64,000 nucleotides of DNA from Penumbrarchaeum sp964445525 (GTDB lineage: Archaea; Thermoplasmatota; Penumbrarchaeia; Penumbrarchaeales; Penumbrarchaeaceae): NCBI GenBank assembly GCA_964445525.1, contig CAYULA010000001.1, positions 124,001-188,000 on the forward strand, given 5' to 3'. This document shows positions 27,366 through 36,505 of the stretch, piece after piece. The notes below the pieces were generated by a model. The model did no database searches and had not been told where the DNA came from. It saw only the letters and a list, made by a program, of their open reading frames with translations. Every line of letters begins with the position of its first letter. Position 1 is the stretch's first letter. The translations under genes were made by a program, and so were the position numbers.

Positions 27366-28622
27366 TCACACAGCATGTGTTCCGTCAGGGAGGTTGTCTT
27401 TCAGAGCCCTCATTGGCCCCACCCTGCAGCCGTTTCCGAGAATGACACCTGGCGACATAGTTACGTGATGTGAAACCTCACAGTCCTCCCCCACAACAGC
27501 TCCCAGTGTCTTGGTGCTCGTGAAACTTTCCACCTTGATATTGTATCCTCCCTGCTCCACACCGAAGAAATCTCCCATGGAGGATCCCTGGGCGATCACA
27601 CTCTGATATACGGAAGAATGAGCCCCCAATACAACATCACCCATTATCAATGAACCCTTGATAACCGAAAAAGGTCCTATGAAACAATTGTCCCCTATGG
27701 AGGTGTTGGCTCCTATGTATGTGGACGGTCCCACCGTGGACCCCTCCCCAATAACAGTAGGCCCCTCGATAACCGTATTGGCTCTGATCCTGGCATTTGG
27801 GCCTATCTTCACGTTTCCCTTAATAACGACTCCTTCTTCTATGGTTCCCGAGATCTCCTTGGGAGTCTTGGACAGAACATGCTCATTGAGAACCAGCAGA
27901 TCCCACGGATATACGGCATCCAGCCATTTCTCCGTGTTGACTATCCTGACTTTCTTGCTTCCTGCCTCATCTGTTATGCAGGATGTCAAGGTCATGGGCT
28001 GGGAAACCTCCAGGGAATCCAGCCTGTCGAATATTGATGTATCCATCAGGTACGTTCCCGTATTAATCAAGGTGGAGGCGGACTGATCCTGGTATTCCCA
28101 CAGCGCCAGGGCAAACACCGAGGGAGCTCCCGATGATATGATATCCTCAGTCAGCTTCGGCCTCTCCTTGATATATTCCAGGTTGCCACCCGATACCTCC
28201 ACGATCCCGTATTTGGAGGAGTTGGATGTCCTTGTGACAAGTATTCCCCAATCCCCCTCCGGCACCGATGCAAGATCCTTCAAGGCCTGGGGTTCAACGA
28301 GCGAATCTCCGGGAACCACGAGGAAGGGGCCATCAATATGGTCTCTGGCCTGATAAAGTGCATGAGCGGTCCCCAGTTGGAACTTCTGGTGAACGTATTC
28401 TATCTTGACACCGAAGTCCCTTCCGTCTCCGAGGAGGTTCATCACCCTCTCCTTCTGATATCCCACAACCACTACTATCTCCCTGACGTTGCATTCCGAA
28501 AGAGCCTCGATAACATAAGATATCACCGGCTTGTTTCCCACAGGAAGCATTCCTTTGCCCATGTTGCCCGTAAGAGGGCGAAGTCTTCTTCCCTCGCCTG
28601 CGGCCAGCACAACAGCTTTCAT
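27366..28622 (-). CDS. Bifunctional sugar-1-phosphate nucleotidyltransferase/acyltransferase (GlmU-like)
   Basis: From the ATG at 28622 the protein has 418 residues. The N-terminal half is a nucleotidyltransferase: KAVVLAAGEGRRLRPLT, GMLPVGNKP, QLGTAHALYQA and VPGDSLV. The C-terminal half is a left-handed beta helix of hexapeptide repeats (VIKGNVKIGPNARIRANTVI, VIGEGSTVGPSTYIGANTSI). This is the archaeal bifunctional type that makes UDP-N-acetylglucosamine or a related nucleotide sugar from glucosamine-1-phosphate. Pairing with glmS supports the amino-sugar role. The motif usually read as GTRLRP is GRRLRP here. In-frame ATGs at 28640 and 28649 exist, but the GGTG upstream favours 28622. Confidence 0.88.
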   Translation of the reverse strand: MKAVVLAAGEGRRLRPLTGNMGKGMLPVGNKPVISYVIEALSECNVREIVVVVGYQKERVMNLLGDGRDFGVKIEYVHQKFQLGTAHALYQARDHIDGPFLVVPGDSLVEPQALKDLASVPEGDWGILVTRTSNSSKYGIVEVSGGNLEYIKERPKLTEDIISSGAPSVFALALWEYQDQSASTLINTGTYLMDTSIFDRLDSLEVSQPMTLTSCITDEAGSKKVRIVNTEKWLDAVYPWDLLVLNEHVLSKTPKEISGTIEEGVVIKGNVKIGPNARIRANTVIEGPTVIGEGSTVGPSTYIGANTSIGDNCFIGPFSVIKGSLIMGDVVLGAHSSVYQSVIAQGSSMGDFFGVEQGGYNIKVESFTSTKTLGAVVGEDCEVSHHVTMSPGVILGNGCRVGPMRALKDNLPDGTHAV

Positions 28623-28645
28623 CCACTTCACACCATCCATTTTTC

Positions 28646-28984
28646 TCAAAGGGTGTCGTCTATGATCCTGCTGATCTCCTTTTCAACTTCTTCGGAGACC
28701 TCATCCTGAAGTTCCTTCGGAACCGTCTTCAGACCGAGATGAACCGACGCCTTGGCGATCTTCATGGCGGCCAGTGTCTGCTCCAGTTTGGCCTCGTAAT
28801 ACTGAGAAAGGGCATCCTTGAGCTCCGCCTTGAGTTCGGGATTATCGTCAAGGGTCCTCTTGAACTTCGCCTTTATCTCATCCTTTATCATGTCCCTGGC
28901 CACCTCCATGACCAGGTCCTCACCTCCGAGGACATCCTCGATGGAGGAATAGAAGATACGACCCAGGTTGATCTCGTTGGACAT
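28646..28984 (-). CDS. Conserved-looking helical protein, unknown function
   Basis: A 112-residue, strongly charged and predicted helical protein without cysteines or membrane segments (for example ELKDALSQYYEAKLEQTLAAM and EVSEEVEKEISRIIDDTL). I do not recognise the family. The ATG at 28984 is 6 bases after GAGGG, while the ATG at 28990 directly abuts it, so the later start is used. It ends 23 bases before the nucleotidyltransferase start and is probably the first gene of the glmU-like/glmS operon; a TATA-like tttaattatgg lies at about 29017-29027. Confidence 0.6.
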   Translation of the reverse strand: MSNEINLGRIFYSSIEDVLGGEDLVMEVARDMIKDEIKAKFKRTLDDNPELKAELKDALSQYYEAKLEQTLAAMKIAKASVHLGLKTVPKELQDEVSEEVEKEISRIIDDTL

Positions 28985-29042
28985 TGGCATCCCTCGATGC
29001 GCAATGGTGAGTATCCATAATTAAAGGTATTGTAAAGCAATT

Positions 29043-30971
29043 TCAGATCAGTCCGTGGACAAGTCCATGGACTTGGCTGCCTTCGGCCCTGTCCCCGATA
29101 CTGTCCATTACCACGCCCATCAATCTGCCCTTTCTACCATCACGAAAGTTCGAAACAAGATCCGAATTGTCATTGATAATATCGGATACCGCTTCACTCA
29201 ATTCTTCTTCCTTCATTGGAGATAATCCAAGATCCGAAATAATGGTTTCAGGGTCCCTTCCTCCTTCGGCCAGCTCCCAGAGGATCTTTGAAACGGCCCT
29301 TTTGGAAATTTTCTTACTGGCGGGCATGGAAATGACCTCCGCCATCTTCTCCCAATCCATTGAATCCACATCCAGACCCATTCTCTGAAGATGCTTCAAT
29401 TCCTCCATGACAAAGATTGCTGAGAACTTTCTATCCGCTCCCTTTTCAACCGCCATATCATGTATCCGGATCCAGGGAGACACAACTAGCCTATGTGCGA
29501 CATGTTCCGGTACACCCGCATCCGTCATTCTTTGTTTCCTTTCCCACCAGGGATCCGGGACCTGCTCATTGACCCGTTTTAGTATTTCGGGAGTTACAAC
29601 CTTGGGCGGTCGGTCGGTATCCGGATACATCCTGTCGGGACCTGGCAGTATCCTCTCGAATGTGGTCATTTCGGGGGTTATTACCTGTCTTGTCTCATGG
29701 GGTATTCCATCGAAGGCCTCCCGCGCCCTGTTGTGGACCTCCTGAACTCCCGAAAGGGTGTCTTCTTCAGGACCCCAGACCAGTACAAAAGCATCTCCTT
29801 CTTCGGCTTTGAGCCTCTCTGAGATCCTTTCCATGTCCTCTTCGTTTATACCGCCGAACGGGACATCGTCCGATGAGTGGAGATTTGGCATTCTGTCCAG
29901 GCATGAAATTACCCTCAATCTTCCACCCACCTCGTCGGAGAATGTCTGGTCTCCATGGGTCGGGTGTGAGAAGATTTCATTGAATCCGGGAATAAGCACT
30001 GCCTTAACATCCAGACCTGTTCCCATTTTCACGGGCCCATCAAACCATGGATTCATTATCTCCAGGGTCCTGCCCTTAAAAATATTCGTAACATCGGCAT
30101 ATTTCACGGTTGATATCTCATCGATCTTCATCCGTTCGGGATCCAGGTTCCTATCCTCCAGAAGGGACTTGATCTTGAGCAGGTTGTGCTGTCTCACGGC
30201 CTCTCCTGCTGTTATGGGAGGGATCCATTCCAGGAACGGAACACCCTTGATCTCGACCCTCCTTCCCCCTTCCACCGAAACGTTGACATCCTGTCTTGTT
30301 GCTCCAGGACCTCTTCTTACGAGTTGAGTGGATCTCATCACCCAGCCCAGGACCTCGGCCATCTCACCGGCCTCGGTCGGATTTTTTGCATTTGGTTCGG
30401 TTACGACTTCCACCAATGGTATCGAAAGCCGGTCTGTTCTGAAAACCACCTCGTGACCCTTGTCGGATACCTCACGGCAGGCGTCTTCTTCCAGCGATAT
30501 CTGCCTTATCTCGATCTTCCTTCCGTCCTTCCAGGGAACGTACCCGCCTAGGGAAATTATGGCAGTCCTCTGAAATCCCGTGGGAATCGATCCGTCCAGA
30601 TACTGTTTTCTGGAAACATGAACCTCGTCCACGAGAGCACATTCCATGGATCTAGCAATTACCATGGATATCTCCAGAGCCTTTTCATCCATCTCGAAAG
30701 GAGGTGTGTCATCGATCTCGTATGAGCAGGTCGTGTCCCTGAAAAATTCGTATGTGATGTTCTTTCGGGTCTTGAATTCCATAAGCGCAGTTCCGTCGTA
30801 GGTTCCCATCTCCGAGAGTGTGGGCCTCATGTGTCTGATTATCCTGAAGTGGGCCGGATCATTCCTGTATACAGGGGGACACCTGCAGAAAAGTTTTCGA
30901 TCGGTTAGAAGCTGCTGATGGATCTCCAGTCCGCACTTGAAGCCCAGGGCTTCGAAATCCTTGTCATCCAT
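29043..30971 (-). CDS. gatE: Archaeal Glu-tRNA(Gln) amidotransferase subunit E
   Basis: The 642-residue protein is of the GatB/GatE family. LGFKCGLEIHQQLLTDRKLFCRC opens the catalytic cradle, GGYVPWKDGRKIEIRQISLEEDAC and RTDRLSIPLVEVVTEPNAKNP are conserved blocks, a GAD-type insertion (about residues 280-420) distinguishes GatE from GatB, and a helical tail domain closes it. With GatD it converts Glu-tRNA(Gln) to Gln-tRNA(Gln), an archaea-specific route. gatD is not in the window. The ATG follows GAGGTGACC. A reverse-strand TATA-like ttattatag near 31024-31032 is a likely promoter element. Confidence 0.95.
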   Translation of the reverse strand: MDDKDFEALGFKCGLEIHQQLLTDRKLFCRCPPVYRNDPAHFRIIRHMRPTLSEMGTYDGTALMEFKTRKNITYEFFRDTTCSYEIDDTPPFEMDEKALEISMVIARSMECALVDEVHVSRKQYLDGSIPTGFQRTAIISLGGYVPWKDGRKIEIRQISLEEDACREVSDKGHEVVFRTDRLSIPLVEVVTEPNAKNPTEAGEMAEVLGWVMRSTQLVRRGPGATRQDVNVSVEGGRRVEIKGVPFLEWIPPITAGEAVRQHNLLKIKSLLEDRNLDPERMKIDEISTVKYADVTNIFKGRTLEIMNPWFDGPVKMGTGLDVKAVLIPGFNEIFSHPTHGDQTFSDEVGGRLRVISCLDRMPNLHSSDDVPFGGINEEDMERISERLKAEEGDAFVLVWGPEEDTLSGVQEVHNRAREAFDGIPHETRQVITPEMTTFERILPGPDRMYPDTDRPPKVVTPEILKRVNEQVPDPWWERKQRMTDAGVPEHVAHRLVVSPWIRIHDMAVEKGADRKFSAIFVMEELKHLQRMGLDVDSMDWEKMAEVISMPASKKISKRAVSKILWELAEGGRDPETIISDLGLSPMKEEELSEAVSDIINDNSDLVSNFRDGRKGRLMGVVMDSIGDRAEGSQVHGLVHGLI

Positions 30972-31348
30972 GAGCGGGTCACCTCGGCGAGAGAGCCTGT
31001 AGAATCGGGAAAATGATGTTTCTATAATAAGGTATGGTCATCGGATTTCGACCCGGCCTTCATTTTCTCAATAACGGACGGTTTAACATGTAAAGCCATT
31101 GTGCGTATTATCCGAACATCCAAAATATTTAACATCGATATTTGAATAACACATAACTCTGTATAAAGATTACACAAATTTCACCAATATTACTACATAA
31201 AAATGTTTCAAACCCCATATCATTTGCAGGAGTGAAGAAAATGATGTGTAATTATTTTGACGGTTCCCTACAAAAATCAATATATATCCATACCATCAAT
31301 GGTCGGATACCCTCTACTTTGAGGTTTGGTCAGCTCTAGGGTGATAAA
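30972..31348. other. Intergenic region with divergent promoters
   Basis: This 377-base region separates gatE from the secreted thioredoxin-like gene. It is A/T-rich from about 31100. It contains a TATA-like element for each direction and a 32-codon ORF (31241-31339) with a good ribosome-binding site, described under findings. No tRNA was seen. Confidence 0.5.
31278..31290 (+). promoter_or_regulatory. Putative TATA box for the secreted thioredoxin-like gene
   Basis: The sequence caatatatatcca follows an A-rich stretch (caaaaat) that could serve as BRE. It lies about 60 bases before the ATG at 31349, which has a clear GGTGA ribosome-binding site, so a leader of about 30 bases is predicted. Confidence 0.4.
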
Positions 31349-34300
31349 ATGAAATTCAAGGTCATGATACCTTTGGTACTGGTTTCGATAATGATACTGG
31401 CATCCTTTGCCGTTATCACTCCCATACCAATTCTGGACAATGCAGAAGCGGAAGAAACAACCAGGAGCAATCCTCTGTATCTTCATGAGGAAAGCTACAA
31501 TTGGACGTTCGCAAAACCGACATTCTACGATGACGATGATCCCCATTATAACGGACATACCAATCTTACGGAGAATGACTGGGACGATATCGCATTCGTA
31601 ATATTCTTCCAGGACAAACACACCGAACAGGTATTCGGAAACGACGGATCGTACTCCTCCAAGCTCACATCCGCAGATATCTATCAGGCGGTATTTGTGA
31701 ACCTTTCCGGCGATGAGGTTGTCACCGGCGATAATCAGGCGATACTGTTGGAGGATTTCACCGCCACCTGGTGCGGATATTGTACGGCAATAATCGGAGC
31801 CATGGACAGACTCGATCATGACGATGATTGGTGGCCCGAAAAATACATCGGAATCGAGTATCACGGTTCTGGCACCTATGGCAACTCCGTTGGATCCTCG
31901 AGGAAAAATTACTACTCATCAACCACAGGAATACCAACCTGGGTGATCGATGGAGTTGATCCGAATGTAGGTGGAAATCAGAATCCCAACGTGACATCCA
32001 TCGATAACAACATAAAAGCAAAGATCAACAAAAGGGTGGAACCCTCTGCACTCAACGTAACCGCAAAGGCAGGGTATTCCAGCACCCAGGCCTGGATCGA
32101 TTTCACCGTTACAATAGAGGATCCCGAATTCGATAATGCACTTGTGGATTGCAGTGTTGTAATGATGCAGAACGCACATCCCAGAAGGCACGGAACCAAC
32201 TCGGACGCCTATCTCGGCTGGATTGCCCAATCGATGAAAACACAGAGGGTTTTCAACGTCGCTTCCAACGATCCTGTTCTTTCGGATATTCTTCCCTCGG
32301 AAGACTCGATACTTTCGGGAGAGGTGGAGATATCCTTCAATGCAACCGATCCCGACGCCGATGACACCCATATTTTGAAGACCGTGTCGATAAGGGAAAA
32401 GGGTACCACGGAATGGAACTCTATACAGAAGACCGAGGGGAAATTCAAATGGGACACAGCTACAAAAAGCGGTTCAAATTATGTATATCCCGATGGAGAA
32501 TACGAGATAAGGGTCAAAGCAGTGGACTACTGGTGGGATGAAGCTGAAGAGATCATAGATGTAATCGTACTCAATCCCGATCCTCCAAAGATCTCGTTGA
32601 ACGAATTCGAGATGATGCAGGAAATAAATGATGAACCGGTGAAAGGAACCCTTGAAATCCAGTGGACCATGAGCGATGACGAGGATGATACCGGACTTTC
32701 CGTGGATATCTACTACAAATCCAATGCGGTTTCGGAATGGACCCCCATCGTGGAAGGATTGACAGATGTCCAGACCTATGAATGGGACACCCTCAACCCC
32801 AGAGTGGAGGACGAGGAGAACTACAAGCTGAAACTGGTCGTGACCGATACGGATGAGATGACCGATGAATACGAGGCGACGAGTGATTTTAGATTTGAAA
32901 TCAACAATCTCGATCCTCCCACACTTGAGGTATACTATCCACCCGAGAAGAAAGAACTCTCAGGAACCGGCCAAATCAAATGGAATGCCGATGATGATGA
33001 AGACTCGGCAGCAAATCTCAAGGCGGACATTTTTCTCTCATCTGATGGAGGAGCCACATACTCAAGAGAATGGGCTGATAAGCCCAACTCCGGAACCTTC
33101 AATTTCGATACAACAGAATTCGACGACGGTGACAATTACAGAGCAAAGGTCAGGATAAGGGACACCGACGGTTATTCCGTGGAGAAGGAGACTCCTATCT
33201 TCTCCATCTACAACAATGACGAGCCAACGGTTGAATTCACCTCTCCAAACGAGGATGACACCGTAACAGGGGAAGTGGAATTGACATGGGACGCCGATGA
33301 CGAGGAGGACCCTGATGAGCTCACCTACGAGATATTCTACATGTTCGAGGGAGATACCTACTGGAAATCCCTGGAAAACGCCTATGGTCCTAGCACGGGA
33401 TCCTTTACATGGGATACCACGGATCAATCCGAAGGTGACGGAGTTTACACACTGAAAATTGTTGTGAAAGACTCCAGGGACCTTGAATCCGATCAGGACA
33501 CGATGTTCCTCAATGTCTACAATCCTGATCCACCCATTGCCACCAATGTTGTAGGACCTACCGACAGTGTGGAGAAGGTAACCACTTTATCATGGCTGGC
33601 ATCCGATCCCGACCCGTTCGAAAGCGACGGTTTGAAGGTATGGATCTATTACAGGACCCAGGATGGAGAATGGATGTCAGTCGCCGATGCCCAGGGAATC
33701 CAGAATACAAACGGTTATTCCCTTGATGTCAGCGATTGGGAGGACGGAACCTACGACGTCAAGGTCCTGGTTGCCGACTGCCAGCCCGGTGAAATGAACC
33801 AGACTACCGAATTCATCTACAACGGCATAGTTGTTGATAACAACGATCCGCCCATCCTTGATTTGACCGACGTCCCGGAACCCCAGTCCAACCAGACAGG
33901 TCAGATCACGTTATCCTGGGACGGAGACGATCCGGAAAACAAGGGCGTCACCTATGCACTATACTACAGGCTGGCAGGTACCGACGGCTGGATACCGATT
34001 GACGGAGCCCTGAGACTCGAGACCACATCCTTCATCTGGGATGTCTCGGAGATGGAATCTGGGGAATACGAGATAAGGATCGTTGCAACAGACAAGTCGA
34101 GGGAGAAATTCACCACGGAAGCCACAACCTCGGTTTTCGAGATATATACTCCCGTCGAAACCGGCGATGATGACGACGATGATGACACAGGCGGTGGAAA
34201 CCAGGGCGTGGATAGTGATGGCGACGACAGTGGTTCATCAATGGGCCTCGTTATCGCAATACTGCTGATAGGGGTGATACTGGTTGCGGTAATCGTTGTT

Positions 34301-34495
34301 GCGGGACTTCTCATAATGAAGAAAAAGAATGCCGAACAGCAGATACCTCCTCCGGGAGGATTGCCTTCCGGCACACCACCTGCAATGCCTCCGGGCCAGC
34401 AACAGAGCCTTCCCGGAGACATAAGAGCAGGGGGCCTTGGACCGCAGCAGAATCAGCAACAACTGCCTCCACCACAGCAGCCGCCCAACCAGTGA
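31349..34495 (+). CDS. Secreted thioredoxin-like protein with Ig-like repeats and membrane anchor
   Basis: The 1048-residue protein has a signal peptide (MKFKVMIPLVLVSIMILASF). A thioredoxin-like domain with FTATWCGYCTAIIG follows (Cys142, Cys145), ending in the cis-Pro region GIPTWVIDG. From about residue 315 there are six to seven Ig/fibronectin-like modules of roughly 95 residues, each with an F/YxWDT motif (FKWDTA, YEWDTL, FNFDTT, FTWDTT, FIWDVS). One membrane helix (about 965-985) and a Pro/Gln-rich cytosolic tail close it. The redox-active CxxC outside the cell suggests disulfide formation, reduction or isomerisation of surface proteins. The Pro/Gln tail is unlike the short basic tails of the other anchored proteins here. 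A terminator follows at 34516. Confidence 0.82.
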   Translation: MKFKVMIPLVLVSIMILASFAVITPIPILDNAEAEETTRSNPLYLHEESYNWTFAKPTFYDDDDPHYNGHTNLTENDWDDIAFVIFFQDKHTEQVFGNDGSYSSKLTSADIYQAVFVNLSGDEVVTGDNQAILLEDFTATWCGYCTAIIGAMDRLDHDDDWWPEKYIGIEYHGSGTYGNSVGSSRKNYYSSTTGIPTWVIDGVDPNVGGNQNPNVTSIDNNIKAKINKRVEPSALNVTAKAGYSSTQAWIDFTVTIEDPEFDNALVDCSVVMMQNAHPRRHGTNSDAYLGWIAQSMKTQRVFNVASNDPVLSDILPSEDSILSGEVEISFNATDPDADDTHILKTVSIREKGTTEWNSIQKTEGKFKWDTATKSGSNYVYPDGEYEIRVKAVDYWWDEAEEIIDVIVLNPDPPKISLNEFEMMQEINDEPVKGTLEIQWTMSDDEDDTGLSVDIYYKSNAVSEWTPIVEGLTDVQTYEWDTLNPRVEDEENYKLKLVVTDTDEMTDEYEATSDFRFEINNLDPPTLEVYYPPEKKELSGTGQIKWNADDDEDSAANLKADIFLSSDGGATYSREWADKPNSGTFNFDTTEFDDGDNYRAKVRIRDTDGYSVEKETPIFSIYNNDEPTVEFTSPNEDDTVTGEVELTWDADDEEDPDELTYEIFYMFEGDTYWKSLENAYGPSTGSFTWDTTDQSEGDGVYTLKIVVKDSRDLESDQDTMFLNVYNPDPPIATNVVGPTDSVEKVTTLSWLASDPDPFESDGLKVWIYYRTQDGEWMSVADAQGIQNTNGYSLDVSDWEDGTYDVKVLVADCQPGEMNQTTEFIYNGIVVDNNDPPILDLTDVPEPQSNQTGQITLSWDGDDPENKGVTYALYYRLAGTDGWIPIDGALRLETTSFIWDVSEMESGEYEIRIVATDKSREKFTTEATTSVFEIYTPVETGDDDDDDDTGGGNQGVDSDGDDSGSSMGLVIAILLIGVILVAVIVVAGLLIMKKKNAEQQIPPPGGLPSGTPPAMPPGQQQSLPGDIRAGGLGPQQNQQQLPPPQQPPNQ

Positions 34496-34515
34496 TTCAT
34501 ATCGGTTTGTATATT

Positions 34516-34550
34516 GAGGGGCGGTTTTTGCGCCCCTCTTTTTCTCTTTT
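34516..34550 (+). terminator. Hairpin plus T-tract terminator
   Basis: A perfect 8-bp stem (34516-34523 GAGGGGCG with 34531-34538 CGCCCCTC) and a 7-base loop are followed by T-rich sequence to 34550. It lies 20 bases after the stop of the thioredoxin-like gene. Confidence 0.7.
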
Positions 34551-34617
34551 TGATTATTTTGATCATTGCAAATAATTAAATAAATGGTTTTTCTCAACAT
34601 CCCAAGGTAGATCCATA

Positions 34618-35202
34618 ATGGATGTGGACATCTTTGCTGTGGTGGTAATTCCACTTCTAATATGCCTTGCAAGGATAGTGGATGTTACAATCGGCACACT
34701 TAGGATCATTTTCATATCCAAGGGTCTGAAGTACCTTGCCCCGGTGATGGGTTTCTTCGAGGTCATTATCTGGCTTCTTGCAATCGGACAGATAATGCAA
34801 AACCTCGGAAATGCAATTAACTACATAGCATACGGATTGGGATTTGCAATCGGCAATTATGTTGGAATCGTATTAGAGAACAAGATCTCTCTGGGATATG
34901 TTCTTGTCAGGATAATAACCAGGAGATCAGCGAAAAACCTTAAACACTGGCTCGAAAACAGTGGTAGAAAATTCACGATCATAGATGCAAGAAGCGATTG
35001 GGGCCTCGTCAATGTCATATATCTTCCCATGAAGAGGAAGGAGGTCAAGGGGGTGGTTCAGACCGTTAAAAAATTCAACCCCCATGCATTTTACACCATA
35101 GAGGATGTGAGGAACATCAGCGGGTCCACCTTAAAAAGCGGTTACGTTCCCGAGGGCAGATTGGATAAGTCCATGAAATACCCAAGGGCAAAGAAAAAGT
35201 GA
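34618..35202 (+). CDS. UPF0316 (DUF2179-type) membrane protein
   Basis: The 194-residue protein has three membrane helices in its first 85 residues (IFAVVVIPLLICLARIVDVT, LAPVMGFFEVIIWLLAIGQI, INYIAYGLGFAIGNYVGIVL). A soluble C-terminal domain follows with GRKFTIIDARSDWGLVNVIY and HAFYTIEDVRNI, which match the UPF0316/DUF2179 layout. DUF2179-type domains occur in small ligand-binding or regulatory proteins; the function of the family is unknown. The gene converges on the antiporter gene with 10 bases between stops. Confidence 0.82.
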   Translation: MDVDIFAVVVIPLLICLARIVDVTIGTLRIIFISKGLKYLAPVMGFFEVIIWLLAIGQIMQNLGNAINYIAYGLGFAIGNYVGIVLENKISLGYVLVRIITRRSAKNLKHWLENSGRKFTIIDARSDWGLVNVIYLPMKRKEVKGVVQTVKKFNPHAFYTIEDVRNISGSTLKSGYVPEGRLDKSMKYPRAKKK

Positions 35203-35212
35203 TTCCGGTTCC

Positions 35213-36463
35213 TCATAGCTCATTCAGGGATGGATCATCGCTCTTCCATCTCTCAACGGAACGGTACAGGAAAGGGGTAAGGACTATTGTCATCAAAGTA
35301 ACTATTATTACTATGGAGAATTCATCGGCCGATAACAGTCCTTCTCTCAATCCCGATTTTATCAAAATGAATTCCAATGCCCCCCTTCCACCCATTGCAG
35401 TACCTATTAACAAAGCCCCCGAAGGGCCAATCCCTTTCACCCTGGCCCCCAATCCGCATCCGACTATCTTTCCCATGAAAGCAAAAATGGAAAAGATCAC
35501 AACTCCAAGTAAAATATAGAGAAGAGAATCCCCTCCCTCGGAAACCAGGCTCGAACCCAGCAATATTCCCACCACTCCGAAGAAAATTGGAGAGAAGAGA
35601 GCATCCATCATCAGGGTGAATGTCTCCTTGAACTTCATCCAATTCACTCCTCTGGTGAGCATGGGATCGGGAAGTATTCCCCATTTGGATAGAATTAGTC
35701 CGGCAAGATACACTCCGATAACCTCGTGGAGTCCCATCCATCTGGAGATTATTCCTATTGCGAGGGCGAAAAGGAAACCTATCGAGAGAAGAACCTCAAA
35801 TCCCATACCGGAGAATCTGTCCAAAATAGAATGGGACAATCTGCTAAGGATCAAGAAAGTAATCATGAGAAATGCAATAACCTTAGCCGAGGTAAACAGA
35901 AGGCTCACCACGGTTGCGGTACTTCCTTCCAGTTCACCTACAACCGGAATAAGAACGCCCGGGGTTCTCGAAACAAATGATAAGACCACACCCAGAACGA
36001 AAACCGCAAGGATATCATCTATGAAACTCGCACCTACCACAATTGTTCTCAACCTGTCATGGGAGGTCCTTGACAACATGGCGGAAGAGACTTCTATTGC
36101 CGAATTTGACAGGATGGCTCCTAAAAAGAGGGAGGTTTCCAGGGATAGACGGAAAACAAAGGCGGAAAGGGCGAAAATAAATACGAAAGAAACCACAACT
36201 CCTGCCGCTCCAATGATTATTGCGGACCATTTATTTTGCTTAAAAGATGAGAAATCGGTGTGAAGGCCAGAATGGAACATGATCACTATTATGGCGAATT
36301 CCGAAAAGGTCAGGAGAGTAGCTCCCTCCTCAAGGAGATTCAGGAAAAGAGGAGATAATAAAACACCTCCGAGGACCTCTCCGGCGATGGGAGATACCTT
36401 GAATCTCTTGACTGCAAGACCCAAGGCCCTGCTCAGCAACAATAGAAAAAGAAGACCTATCAA
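35213..36463 (-). CDS. CPA2-type cation/proton antiporter (KefB/NapA-like membrane domain)
   Basis: The 416-residue protein has about 12 membrane helices and the family signatures FSPIAGEVLGGVLLSP-like (VSPIAGEVLGGVLLSP), a SxSA-type segment (AILSNSAIEVSSAML), SFIDDILAVFVLG (the Asp-Asp proton/ion site) and GTAMGGRGALEFIL near the end. No TrkA/RCK regulatory domain follows. It exchanges Na+ or K+ for H+. No ATG exists upstream in frame; a TTG at 36463 is the only good start. The stop codon of the upstream diadenylate cyclase is in the same frame, 14 codons before it. Context suggests control by c-di-AMP (inference). Confidence 0.85.
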   Translation of the reverse strand: MIGLLFLLLLSRALGLAVKRFKVSPIAGEVLGGVLLSPLFLNLLEEGATLLTFSEFAIIVIMFHSGLHTDFSSFKQNKWSAIIIGAAGVVVSFVFIFALSAFVFRLSLETSLFLGAILSNSAIEVSSAMLSRTSHDRLRTIVVGASFIDDILAVFVLGVVLSFVSRTPGVLIPVVGELEGSTATVVSLLFTSAKVIAFLMITFLILSRLSHSILDRFSGMGFEVLLSIGFLFALAIGIISRWMGLHEVIGVYLAGLILSKWGILPDPMLTRGVNWMKFKETFTLMMDALFSPIFFGVVGILLGSSLVSEGGDSLLYILLGVVIFSIFAFMGKIVGCGLGARVKGIGPSGALLIGTAMGGRGALEFILIKSGLREGLLSADEFSIVIIVTLMTIVLTPFLYRSVERWKSDDPSLNEL

Positions 36464-36505
36464 GGTGTCATCTATGGGTTCGAATCCAAAAAGGCCGACC
36501 GTCGC

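Noticed and set aside
29167..30551. Several long plus-strand frames opposite gatE
   Set aside because: No recognisable motif and skewed composition; all antisense to the certain gatE gene.
35616..36263. 215-codon frame opposite the antiporter gene
   Set aside because: Antisense to a multi-helix membrane protein, with no domain of its own; the antiporter motifs decide the strand.
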